Of a stretch of DNA of 64,000 nt, positions 1 to 8,102 are shown one piece after another. The number at the start of each line of letters is the position of its first letter. Positions within the stretch are counted from its first letter, which is position 1. Source of the DNA: G963665185 sp049723905 (GTDB taxonomy: Bacteria > Desulfobacterota > Desulfovibrionia > Desulfovibrionales > Desulfovibrionaceae); assembly GCF_049723905.1 (NCBI RefSeq), contig NZ_JBJKFD010000001.1, positions 2,108,001 through 2,172,000 on the forward strand. Reading direction: 5' to 3'. The notes beneath the pieces are model-generated. The model did no database searches and was not told the origin of the DNA. It worked only from the letters and a program-made list of their open reading frames with translations. Both the position numbers and the translations under genes were made by a program.

Positions 1-222
1 ATGGCCGCAGGAATCCTTCCCAAGCCGGACGGATGCGAAGCCCCCGACTATTGGGGACCGTACGTTACCGTGGACAACATTGAAGAGGCTCTGGAAAAAG
101 TGAAAGAACTGGGTGGCGAAGTTACCGTACCCGCGACAATGATTCCCGGAGTGGGTTCCTTTTCCGTAATCCAGGACAACGCCGGAGCATACCTCATGCT
201 CATGGAATATTCGTTCAAATAG
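1..222 (+). CDS. VOC (glyoxalase/bleomycin-resistance fold) protein, 3' part
   Basis: The 73 visible residues resemble the C-terminal half of a vicinal-oxygen-chelate domain. A WGPYVTVDNIEEALEKVKEL strand-helix is followed by GGEVTVPATMIPGVGSFSVI and a closing segment, DNAGAYLMLME. VOC proteins of this type are usually about 115-130 residues, so the N-terminal half most likely lies before the window. The ATG at base 1 is then internal rather than the true start. The final Glu (MLMEY) sits where VOC proteins place a metal-binding Glu. The substrate cannot be told, because the family covers glyoxalases, dioxygenases and antibiotic-binding proteins. Confidence 0.75.
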   Translation: MAAGILPKPDGCEAPDYWGPYVTVDNIEEALEKVKELGGEVTVPATMIPGVGSFSVIQDNAGAYLMLMEYSFK

Positions 223-268
223 TACTCTTGGGGCCTTGTCCGCCGGACATGGAGGCCCTTCTTATGCC

Positions 269-1153
269 ATGCGCTTCATAACCCACACCCATGTCACGCT
301 GCCCGACGGACGCAGTTACTTTCAGACGTCGCGGCGCATGCGCAAAGGATTGCCCGGCCTGCACGACAGCAGCGGGACCTGGCGGACAGCCCCCTGCGAA
401 CCGTCGCGCAGAGCCCATTGGTTGCGATTTTGGGAGATCGGCAAACTCTCCTGGTGGATATCCATCCTTTTTATGATCGGCTCTCTTCTCTTCTGCCTGG
501 CCGGTCTGGCTGCGATTGCCCCCACACTTCCGGGCGGTCCGTATTCGTCAACCGCCTTCAATAGAGCCTATTGGCTGGGCGCAGTCTTCTTTACTCCCGC
601 TTGCCTGCTGCAATGGCTGCAGGCCATGAATGCGGATGTGGCCGAGTACCAGGGGCCGGACACGCCACCTTCCGGCAGCAGCTGGCATTGGTGGCGCTTC
701 CGGCCGCACAATCTCGGCTGGCTGTCCGCCGCAATACAATTTGCCGGCACCCTGCTTTTCAATGCCACCACCACAGATGCCCTTCTTCCCGGCCTCGCCT
801 GGATGGGCGAGAACATGTTTGTCTGGACGCCGAACATGGTCGGTTCCGTTTGTTTCTTTGTTTCCAGCTGGCTGGCCTGCCGCGAAATCTACCACGGAAA
901 CATTCTGTTTCAGCCCCGCAACCTGGGCTGGTGGATTACGATGTTCAACCTGGCCGGGTCTGTTTTCTTCCTCATTTCCGCACTGCTGGCATTCTTTGCA
1001 CCGGACACCGCCCATACCATGCAGCCGTTGCGCATGTGGTGGAGCAATTTTTTTACGCTGGCCGGGGCAATTTGCTTTCTTATTGCCGCCTATCTGCTGC
1101 TGCCCGAGATGTTCGAACAAGAAGACGAGGATGCCGGTCCGGCCTGCACCTGA
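269..1153 (+). CDS. YrhK-like multi-pass membrane protein
   Basis: This is a predicted inner-membrane protein of about 294 residues. A hydrophilic stretch of about 50 residues precedes six hydrophobic segments. The segments carry a recurring pattern of aromatic pairs and N-x-x-G (for example HNLGWLSAAIQFAGTLLF and RNLGWWITMFNLAGSVFF), which suggests internal duplication and resembles YrhK-domain proteins. An in-frame TTG lies at 236, but GGAGG near 250 favours the ATG at 269 despite a slightly long spacing. No catalytic motif is visible and the function is unknown. It ends in an acidic tail. Confidence 0.6.
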   Translation: MRFITHTHVTLPDGRSYFQTSRRMRKGLPGLHDSSGTWRTAPCEPSRRAHWLRFWEIGKLSWWISILFMIGSLLFCLAGLAAIAPTLPGGPYSSTAFNRAYWLGAVFFTPACLLQWLQAMNADVAEYQGPDTPPSGSSWHWWRFRPHNLGWLSAAIQFAGTLLFNATTTDALLPGLAWMGENMFVWTPNMVGSVCFFVSSWLACREIYHGNILFQPRNLGWWITMFNLAGSVFFLISALLAFFAPDTAHTMQPLRMWWSNFFTLAGAICFLIAAYLLLPEMFEQEDEDAGPACT

Positions 1154-1435
1154 TACCCCGGAGTTTTGCTCCACGTTATCTGTATCCTGCAATTTACCCC
1201 CTTGTTTTTTCGGTTCAGGGAATACAGACGGCGCCAAACTCGCGGATCGGAAAGACTGCACCCATTTGCCTTGAATTCTCCCCTTCCCGGTGCTAGGGTC
1301 CCCCGCGCTCAACACGTTCATACCCCGCACACACCCAACGGCAATCCCGTTCCTGCTCCCGACAGCCGTTCGACATGCGGTTTGTGGACACCGTACGAAC
1401 GTAAGCACAAAAATCCCTACACAAAGGAAAATCAC

Positions 1436-2809
1436 ATGCAATCGGGCAACACCACCGCCCAACCCAGCCGTGACGGATTCGCCACCGGACTGGGAGTGCT
1501 CGCGGCAACATTGGGTTCCGCCGTGGGTCTGGGCAACATCTGGAAATTCCCCTACCTCACCGGCAGCAACGGCGGGGCAACTTTTCTGTTCGTCTACCTG
1601 GCCTGCACCGTGCTGGTGGGGCTTCCGGTAATGATATCGGAACTGATGCTGGGCCGCGCAGCCCAGGCCGACGCGGTAACCACATACCAGCGTCTGGGCG
1701 GAAACAAAGGTGCCTGGGGAATCATCGGGGTATCCGGCGTTTTGGCCTCCTGCCTTATCCTGGCCTTTTACACCGATGTAGCGGGATGGGTGTTCGCCTA
1801 TATTTTCAAGGCCATGTCCGGGAGTATTGTTTCCACGGACCCGAACACGACTTCGGCGGCCTTCAACAGCATGGTCAGCAATCCGATACAGTCCCTTGTG
1901 TGGCAGTGGATTGTTCTGGCAGTCGTGGCGACCATCATTATCATGGGGGTTTCCAAGGGCATCGAGAAAACCACCAAACGCCTCATGCCCGTGCTTTTTC
2001 TGTTGCTTATTATTATCTGCGTGCGCAGCCTGACCCTGCCGGGCGCTTCCAAGGGGCTGGCCTTTCTGTTTTCGCCCGACCTGTCCAAAATAAACGGCAC
2101 AGCCGTACTCATTGCCATGGGGCTGGCCTTTTTCAAGCTTTCCATCGGCACCAGCACCATGACCACCTATGGCAGCTACTTCCGACGCGACCAGAACATC
2201 CCGCTTACGGCAACCCGCGTCGTGCTGGCCGACCTTACGGTTTCCCTGCTGGCGGGCATTGCCATTTTCCCGGCGGTCTTCGCTTTCGGCTTCAAGCCCG
2301 ATGCCGGTCCCTCGCTGCTGTTCATTACCATTCCAGCGGTCTTCGCCTCCATGCCCATGGGCAGAATCTTCGTGGTCATCTTTTTCGTTCTGACGGCCAT
2401 TGCCTCCACCGGTGCCATGCTCTCGCTCTTTGAAGTACCCGTGGCCTACCTGGCCGAACGGCACGGCATGTCGCGTCTCAAGGCTTCCGTCATGTGCGCG
2501 GTGGGGCTGGCACTGTTCGGCGCTCCGTCCACCCTGTCCAGCAACCTGATGGCCGATTTCAAAATTTTCGGTCTGAACATGTTCGACCTGTGCGACTTTG
2601 TTTCATCCAACCTGCTCATGCCCATCGGCGGCCTGTTCATCTGCTTTTTCGCCGCCTGGATATTCGGCAAGGACCGCATAGTCGAGGCGCTGTCCAACCG
2701 TGGAGCCTTGAGCAACCAGGGAATCAGCCGCGTGTACACCTTGCTGGTCGCTTTTCTGACGCCGATATTGGTCATCATTGTGCTGCTCAACGGCCTGGGC
2801 GTCTTCTAG
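1436..2809 (+). CDS. Sodium-dependent transporter, SNF/NSS family
   Basis: A 457-residue integral membrane protein of the neurotransmitter:sodium symporter (LeuT-fold) family. These proteins use the Na+ gradient to import amino acids or related small molecules. The hallmark TM1 motif, GSAVGLGNIWKFPYLTGSNG, is at residues 27-46; its unwound Gly-Asn stretch holds Na+ and substrate in known members. It is followed by the conserved LPVMISELMLGR. The length fits the short bacterial 11-TM NSS subgroup. The ATG at 1436 has AAGGAAA about 5 bases upstream, while the long upstream reading frame lacks family similarity. It stands alone and ends at a strong terminator. The substrate cannot be assigned. 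Confidence 0.92.
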   Translation: MQSGNTTAQPSRDGFATGLGVLAATLGSAVGLGNIWKFPYLTGSNGGATFLFVYLACTVLVGLPVMISELMLGRAAQADAVTTYQRLGGNKGAWGIIGVSGVLASCLILAFYTDVAGWVFAYIFKAMSGSIVSTDPNTTSAAFNSMVSNPIQSLVWQWIVLAVVATIIIMGVSKGIEKTTKRLMPVLFLLLIIICVRSLTLPGASKGLAFLFSPDLSKINGTAVLIAMGLAFFKLSIGTSTMTTYGSYFRRDQNIPLTATRVVLADLTVSLLAGIAIFPAVFAFGFKPDAGPSLLFITIPAVFASMPMGRIFVVIFFVLTAIASTGAMLSLFEVPVAYLAERHGMSRLKASVMCAVGLALFGAPSTLSSNLMADFKIFGLNMFDLCDFVSSNLLMPIGGLFICFFAAWIFGKDRIVEALSNRGALSNQGISRVYTLLVAFLTPILVIIVLLNGLGVF

Positions 2810-2846
2810 CCCTCGGCCCACGCAACGCGCCTGCAAGATATCAAGC

Positions 2847-2876
2847 AAGGGAAGCTATTCGCTTCCCTTTTTTTTT
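2847..2876 (+). terminator. Rho-independent terminator after the SNF transporter
   Basis: A 9-bp stem (AAGGGAAGC / GCTTCCCTT) with a TATTC loop is followed by an unbroken run of T, 38 bases after the stop codon. Confidence 0.93.
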
Positions 2877-3301
2877 GAGCAATTACCATATTCCGTATTG
2901 CGGCACCGGATAAAAAAAGATATCTTTATTCCAAATTATCCGAAATGGATCTGTAACCATGAAATTTTGCAGTGGGGGATGGGAGTGGGGATTTCCGTCG
3001 TCTCACAGGCTACTTCGCATCAGATACAACAGGCCTTCCAACCGTGGCGGCGTTGCGACAAAAGTCCATACACCGCGTCGTTCGGGGCGACCATGGAGAG
3101 TATTCTCTTGTGCCTCCGTCCCGGACAATGGCTTTCGCCCTTCATTGAAGGCGGATGGACGAAACCGGCCCGGCAGCCTTTCTGTGCACGTTTGTAGCTT
3201 TCCCTGCACTATCCATGGAATTCACGCAACGCGACAAAACCGGGTGCGGATAAGTCTTCGGCCGCGCCGGTGCAGGAAAACATTTCCTGTTGAAGCCCAC
3301 C
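2877..3301. other. Non-coding stretch between transporter and diguanylate cyclase
   Basis: About 425 bases with no convincing gene. The first 70 bases are AT-rich and could hold the promoter of the downstream cyclase gene, but no clear -35/-10 pair was found. The rest is GC-rich with short open frames that have no recognisable protein features. Confidence 0.5.
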
Positions 3302-4282
3302 ATGAACGAAGTACAAGATAACTCCGCCCATCTCTTCAGCACCGGCATTTTGTCCAGCCCGGATAACTTGCTGAGCATCACCCAGGCCATTCCCGATCCG
3401 CTGCTCATCATATCGGGCAAAGGCTTGATACTCGATGTCCTGGGAGGCCATACCCCGGAACTCTACGGGATGATACACACTTTCAAGGGCCGGATGCTGC
3501 AGGAGATTTTGCCCGCAGAAACAGCCTCGCATTACCTCTCCCTGATCCGCGAATGTCTGGACGACAGGGAGCTGAAAACGTTCGAATTCCGCCTTTCCAC
3601 GGACGCCCTGTTTGCGGCTTCTTCCATACGCAGCTGTGCCGAATGCCAATGGTATGAGGCGCGCGTCCTTCCCCTTCCCAAAGGACAGGGCAGGCCCGAT
3701 GCCGTCATATGGGCAATTCACAACATCACCACACACAAGATGCTCATCGACAAGCTGTCGAATCAATGCGTGCGCGACTCCCTGACCAAGCTCTACAACC
3801 GCCGCTATTTCGTCACAGTGTTTGAAAAGCAGTTCGACATCGCCCGCCGGTACGGGCAGGATTTGTCCCTGCTGATTCTGGACATCGACCACTTCAAACG
3901 CATCAACGACACCTTCGGCCATGCCGCGGGCGACGCCGCGCTCAAGGGATTCGCCGCCCAGTGTACGCCCATGTTTCGCAAAGCCGACATCTTTGCCCGC
4001 TTTGGCGGCGAGGAATTCGTCGGCCTGCTTCCCAATACAAATATCGAGGGCGCGAAAATACTGGCCGAGCGCCTGTGCCAGGCCGTGGCGAGCAATATAG
4101 TGGATGTGGGCGGATTGGGAGTGGAAATGACGGTCAGCATCGGCATGGCCACCCTGCGGCCGGAAGACGACACTGTGGACGAGGTCATGTCCCGGGCGGA
4201 CCAGGCTCTGTACAAGGCCAAGGAACGCGGCCGCAACCAGGTTTGCTCCTTCTCCGACCTGGAAGAGTTGGGCGAAGCCTGA
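3302..4282 (+). CDS. Diguanylate cyclase, PAS-GGDEF
   Basis: A 326-residue soluble protein predicted to make cyclic di-GMP from two GTP. Residues about 25-150 look like a PAS sensor domain (LLSITQAIPDPLLIISGKGL... ending IHNITTHK). The GGDEF domain follows a DSLTKLYNRRYF start and carries an intact active-site GGEEF at about 235-239. An RKAD motif exactly five residues before it fits the inhibitory I-site (RxxD), so product feedback is likely. A TTG 12 bases upstream is an alternative start; neither start has a strong ribosome site. No transmembrane segment is present, so it should sense an internal cue. It stands alone. Confidence 0.92.
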   Translation: MNEVQDNSAHLFSTGILSSPDNLLSITQAIPDPLLIISGKGLILDVLGGHTPELYGMIHTFKGRMLQEILPAETASHYLSLIRECLDDRELKTFEFRLSTDALFAASSIRSCAECQWYEARVLPLPKGQGRPDAVIWAIHNITTHKMLIDKLSNQCVRDSLTKLYNRRYFVTVFEKQFDIARRYGQDLSLLILDIDHFKRINDTFGHAAGDAALKGFAAQCTPMFRKADIFARFGGEEFVGLLPNTNIEGAKILAERLCQAVASNIVDVGGLGVEMTVSIGMATLRPEDDTVDEVMSRADQALYKAKERGRNQVCSFSDLEELGEA

Positions 4283-4629
4283 AACAAGACCAGTCCCGCA
4301 TTGTTTTTCCCTGGCAGCACTCGACAACTGCCAGTTCTCTTCCTGCGCAGCTGTAGCCAGCTGGTGTGCGCCAAGGGCTTCATCACTTTCCCCTACTTTC
4401 CCTCTTTCTCTACCCGTTTTTGACCAAGACCGACCAGTCCGCATGCAAAGCCCGGCCCCCGGCAGTACAAGCTCGAAAAGTAGGGAGAAAAGGCAGAACC
4501 ACCCCGTATTCTTCTCCAGGCGAGGGTTTGCATTTCTCCAAGCAACACCGTAATTTTTCCCTTCGTCACAACAGGCTCTGTAAGAATCGGTCTGTTTTTC
4601 CCAAAACTTTTTACACCAAGGATACAATC
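4283..4629. other. Non-coding stretch upstream of the Ca2+/Na+ antiporter
   Basis: Nearly 350 bases without a supportable gene. One frame is open through it into the antiporter, but its translation has no family similarity and the antiporter has its own well-placed start. No terminator-like hairpin was seen after the cyclase gene. Confidence 0.5.
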
Positions 4630-5562
4630 ATGCCGCTCGAAGCCCTCGGGCTGGTGGCCATCAGTGTCATTCTGCTGTGGTTTGGTGCGGATTGGGTGGT
4701 GGACAGCGCCTCCGCCCTTGCCCGAAAATTCGGCATGTCCGACCTGTTCATCGGGCTGACCATCGTCGCCTTCGGGACCTCGGCCCCCGAGTTTCTGGTT
4801 TCCGGCTCCGCAGCCTTCAAAGGGCTGCCTGCCATATCCCTGTCCAACGTGGTCGGTTCCAACATCATCAATCTGGGCCTGGTCCTCGGGCTTATGGCCC
4901 TTATCCGCCCGGTATGCGGAACACGCACCGTATGTTACCGTGACGGCGGCACCCTGCTGGCCGTTTGCGTACTTGTCCCCCTGCTGGCAATGAACGGCCA
5001 TGTGGGAAGATTGGAAGGTTTTCTGCTGCTGGCCCTGCTGGTGGGCTATCTGACCTTTTTGTGGAGCCGCCGGGGCTCTCTGCCCCCGGATGTTACCGAG
5101 GCTCCCACGGGCCGCGAAGCCGTATGGCAGGATTGGCCCAAGCTGCTTTTGGGTTTTGTGGGCGTTTCCGTGGGCGGGGATCTGCTTGTGGACGCAGCCA
5201 GAACCATTGCCCTGTCCGCCGGAGTATCCGAGTGGTTCATCGGCATGACCATTGTGGCTGGCGGCACATCCCTGCCCGAGCTGGTCACCTGCCTGGCCGC
5301 CTCCGTCCGGGGCCGCAACGACATGCTTTTGGGCAACCTTGTGGGCAGCAACCTGTTCAACTATCTGGGCGTGCTGGGCATAACGGCGGTCCTGCGCCCC
5401 CTGACCGTAGGCCCGGAGGCCATACCGGGAATGATTTTCCTGATCGGCATGGTGGCCGTTACCCTGTTCTTCATCCGCACGGGCTGGCGCGTCAGCCGCC
5501 TGGAAGGCGCAATCCTGGTTCTGCTGACCCTGATACGCTGGGGCATGGACTTTTCCGGGTAA
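4630..5562 (+). CDS. Calcium/sodium antiporter, CaCA family (YrbG-like)
   Basis: A 310-residue membrane protein of the cation/Ca2+ exchanger family. The two inverted alpha-repeats are clear. The first carries GTSAPEFLVS then NVVGSNIINLGLVLG. The second carries GGTSLPELVT then NLVGSNLFNYLGVLG. The Glu in each PE motif and the GSN motifs line the ion path in known exchangers. AAGGA stands seven bases before the ATG at 4630. It probably exports Ca2+ in exchange for Na+. It lies 131 bases before the BI-1 gene in the same direction, so the two could be co-transcribed; BI-1 proteins are also tied to Ca2+ flux, which is suggestive only. Confidence 0.92.
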   Translation: MPLEALGLVAISVILLWFGADWVVDSASALARKFGMSDLFIGLTIVAFGTSAPEFLVSGSAAFKGLPAISLSNVVGSNIINLGLVLGLMALIRPVCGTRTVCYRDGGTLLAVCVLVPLLAMNGHVGRLEGFLLLALLVGYLTFLWSRRGSLPPDVTEAPTGREAVWQDWPKLLLGFVGVSVGGDLLVDAARTIALSAGVSEWFIGMTIVAGGTSLPELVTCLAASVRGRNDMLLGNLVGSNLFNYLGVLGITAVLRPLTVGPEAIPGMIFLIGMVAVTLFFIRTGWRVSRLEGAILVLLTLIRWGMDFSG

Positions 5563-5693
5563 GCCCGCCGGGAGCAAACTGCGGCCCAAAGAAAATTCGG
5601 CAAAGAAGCGGTCGGTTCTTCTTGTCATTTGCCGCAAGGCTGATTAGCTTATTCATCACGAAAACATTACGTACACTACAGGAGTTTATTCCA

Positions 5694-6404
5694 ATGGCTC
5701 AATTTCAGACTTTCGGTACATCCCGCGCCAGCAGCGTTGAAGTTGTCAACGCCTTTATGCGCGGCATTTATGCCTGGATGAGCGCGGGTTTGGGCATTAC
5801 CGCCCTGGTTGCCTTTTATACAGCGCGCACCCCGGCCCTGATGGAGGCCATATTCACCAACCAGATCCTGCTCATCGGGCTCATCATCGCCCAGTTTGGT
5901 CTGGTGGTGGCCATTTCCGCTGCCGTGCACCGCATGTCCGGCACCATGGCTACCGGCCTGTTTCTGCTCTACAGCGCCCTGACCGGCCTTACCTTGTCTT
6001 CCGTGCTGGTGGTCTATGCCACTTCGGACGTGTTCAAGGCATTCGTAACCGCGGCTGGCATGTTCGGAGCAATGAGCATTTACGGCCTTACCACCAAAAA
6101 GGATCTGACCTCATGGGGCAGTTTTCTGTTCATGGGGCTTATCGGCATCGTCATCGCCATGGTGGTGAACATCTTCCTGCGCAGTCCGGCCATGGACTTC
6201 GTGATTTCCGGCGTGGGCGTGCTGGTCTTTACCGGCCTTACCGCCTACGACACGCAGAAGCTCAAGGTAATGGGCGAACGCGCTCCGGCCAATGACGCTA
6301 CGGCCGTACGCCGGGGCACCATTCTTGGGGCACTCACCCTGTATCTGGACTTCATCAACCTGTTCCTGATGCTGCTGCGTTTTTTCGGAGGCAACAGGGA
6401 CTAG
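5694..6404 (+). CDS. Bax inhibitor-1/YccA family membrane protein
   Basis: A 236-residue protein with about seven hydrophobic segments and the family's C-terminal signature, GLTAYDTQKLKVMGERA. The acidic Asp there belongs to the di-aspartyl pH sensor of characterised bacterial members such as BsYetJ. The last segment (LTLYLDFINLFLMLLRFFGG) also matches the family. YccA in E. coli modulates FtsH, and YetJ conducts Ca2+. An AGGAG site is well placed before the ATG at 5694. A strong terminator follows, closing a possible two-gene unit with the upstream Ca2+/Na+ antiporter. Confidence 0.93.
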   Translation: MAQFQTFGTSRASSVEVVNAFMRGIYAWMSAGLGITALVAFYTARTPALMEAIFTNQILLIGLIIAQFGLVVAISAAVHRMSGTMATGLFLLYSALTGLTLSSVLVVYATSDVFKAFVTAAGMFGAMSIYGLTTKKDLTSWGSFLFMGLIGIVIAMVVNIFLRSPAMDFVISGVGVLVFTGLTAYDTQKLKVMGERAPANDATAVRRGTILGALTLYLDFINLFLMLLRFFGGNRD

Positions 6405-6435
6405 TTATACGCACGAATACTTCACACACACTTGA

Positions 6436-6482
6436 GAAACGCTCCTGCGGCCATAAAAATGGCTGTGGGAGCGTTTCCTTTT
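6436..6482 (+). terminator. Terminator after the BI-1 family gene
   Basis: GAAACGCTCC pairs with GGAGCGTTTC around an inner GCCAT/ATGGC stem, followed by CCTTTT. From here to about 6750 no gene is supportable. Confidence 0.85.
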
Positions 6483-6750
6483 GGTGTGAACCATGACGTG
6501 TCGTTGTTTCGCACAACAACTCCTCGCGCAGGGAAAATGCGCATCATGCTGAATTCTTTTTTTTCTTTTGATATGGCCGACATAGACATAGGCGAACAAA
6601 CTGCCGAAAGGGACGATCTGCGGCTCTGCGTAAAAAAGATGGGTGGACAGTAAAAATTCACTTTTTTTCAAAAAAAAAGCGCAACGGACTAAACTTTCCG
6701 CCGCGCCGTCCGAAGAGGTCTTCAACTGCGTTGTTGCAAACCTTTCCAGA

Positions 6751-6787
6751 AAAGGCCGAAGGATACTAACCGTCTCCTTCGGCCTTT
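6751..6787. terminator. Bidirectional terminator overlapping a stop codon
   Basis: A perfect 13-bp inverted repeat (AAAGGCCGAAGGA / TCCTTCGGCCTTT) has T-rich flanks on both strands. The stop codon of the minus-strand diguanylate cyclase (6766-6768) lies in its loop. The hairpin therefore ends that gene's transcript and could also stop read-through from the plus strand. Confidence 0.85.
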
Positions 6788-8013
6788 TTCTTTATGCCTT
6801 GTTTGCTGGCGTACATGGCCGCATCAGCCAGTTGCAAAAGTTCGTCCAGATTATGCAGTCCGGTCTGCGACGACACACCCACGGAAGCGGAAATGCGCAG
6901 CCCGGTGTCGCGTCCGGTGCATTCGGCCACGTTGATGGCGGCAACCTCCTGCTCCAGACGCACGGCCATGGCAGCGGCTTGGCTCTCGTCCGTATCCGGA
7001 CAGAGCAACACGAACTCGTCCCCTCCCAGCCGGACAAAAATATCGTAATCCCGCACCAGGTTGGAGATGCGGCGGCCAACCTCCTTCAGGATGGCGTCTC
7101 CGGCATTATGGCCCAGATTGTCGTTTACCGGTTTGAAATCGTCCAGATCAATAAACAAAAGGCTGACGGGAAATCCCTTGCGGCGGGAAAAATCGAGCAG
7201 CCTCTGGGCATGGCGTTCAAGGTACATCCGGTTGTGCACGCCGGTAAGGGGGTCGACGACGGACTGGCGCAGCAACACGTCGTGGTCGCGCACCGTAACC
7301 AAGGCGCAGGCCATGAGTTCGCAGAAATGGGAAAGAAAATCCGTGGCCTTGTCCGCGCCGTAGCGTTCGGGATCGGCCGAATACAGGCTCAGAACCCCGA
7401 TGTGCCCTTGCGGATCGTATTTGTTGTCGAGCGGATGCACATAGCAGGACCCTTTTTTTTCCTTCCCGACCTCCCCCAGAAAAAATTCAGGCAGGGGCAG
7501 TTGCCCAACCGGCCCCAAATATCCTTTACCGGATAAAAGCGAGATGGCCTGCTCCAGTTCCGCGCCGGGCACGGTGCGAATGGTCCGGGAAACGAACTCG
7601 TCGCAGAGTTCGGCCCGCAGGGCCAATTCCAGGGAATCAACATCCAGATGGGATTTCAGCTCCAGCAGAAAAGCCGGGAATTCGGCCAGGGAACGCAGCC
7701 GCTGCATGTCTGCAATCAGCCGCCGGAAGCGCTCGAACACGGTCAAGGACTGGGTGTAGCAGTCCCTGGTTTCAAAAAACAGGGATTCCAGCTTGTCCGT
7801 TGTCATCTTCTGATGCCTGCAACGCTGCTCCAGAACCTTCAGCTCCCCCTGCACCATGGCGCAGTCGGCCCGTATGCGTTGCTCCAGTTCCTCAATGCGC
7901 GAGCACAGCTCCAGAACCAACCTGCTGTCGCCTTTTTGTATAGCCTGCTGGAGCTCCCAGATTGTTCGTGTGAGCTTCCCGCTGCTGCTCGCCTCGTTAA
8001 GGTTGCGTTCCAT
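6766..8013 (-). CDS. Diguanylate cyclase with N-terminal coiled coil and GGDEF domain
   Basis: A roughly 415-residue soluble protein. The first 110 residues are helical and charged (repeated EL, QQ and ER patterns), consistent with a coiled coil. A middle region of about 150 residues could be a GAF-like sensor. The C-terminal GGDEF domain starts with DPLTGVHNRMYLERH and contains an intact GGDEF. RDYD sits five residues upstream, giving an I-site for c-di-GMP feedback. An alternative TTG start lies 12 codons upstream; the ATG at 8013 was preferred as the first ATG. It is the second cyclase within 4 kb and shares only the catalytic domain with the first. Confidence 0.9.
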   Translation of the reverse strand: MERNLNEASSSGKLTRTIWELQQAIQKGDSRLVLELCSRIEELEQRIRADCAMVQGELKVLEQRCRHQKMTTDKLESLFFETRDCYTQSLTVFERFRRLIADMQRLRSLAEFPAFLLELKSHLDVDSLELALRAELCDEFVSRTIRTVPGAELEQAISLLSGKGYLGPVGQLPLPEFFLGEVGKEKKGSCYVHPLDNKYDPQGHIGVLSLYSADPERYGADKATDFLSHFCELMACALVTVRDHDVLLRQSVVDPLTGVHNRMYLERHAQRLLDFSRRKGFPVSLLFIDLDDFKPVNDNLGHNAGDAILKEVGRRISNLVRDYDIFVRLGGDEFVLLCPDTDESQAAAMAVRLEQEVAAINVAECTGRDTGLRISASVGVSSQTGLHNLDELLQLADAAMYASKQGIKKKAEGDG

Positions 8014-8102
8014 CTCCCGACCATACACGCAGTGGATAGCTTGCGGCAACTGTCATTAAAATGTCGGTTGACCAATATTCTGGTGTGGCATAAATCGTCG
8101 TA

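Noticed and set aside
548..2464. Open minus-strand frame of about 640 codons opposite the YrhK-like and SNF genes
   Set aside because: It is antisense to well-supported genes, has His/Gln/Gly-rich translation without domains, and is an artefact of high GC third positions.
6483..6750. Small protein genes between the BI-1 terminator and the cyclase terminator
   Set aside because: Open frames of 70-100 codons on both strands have no ribosome sites or protein-like composition.
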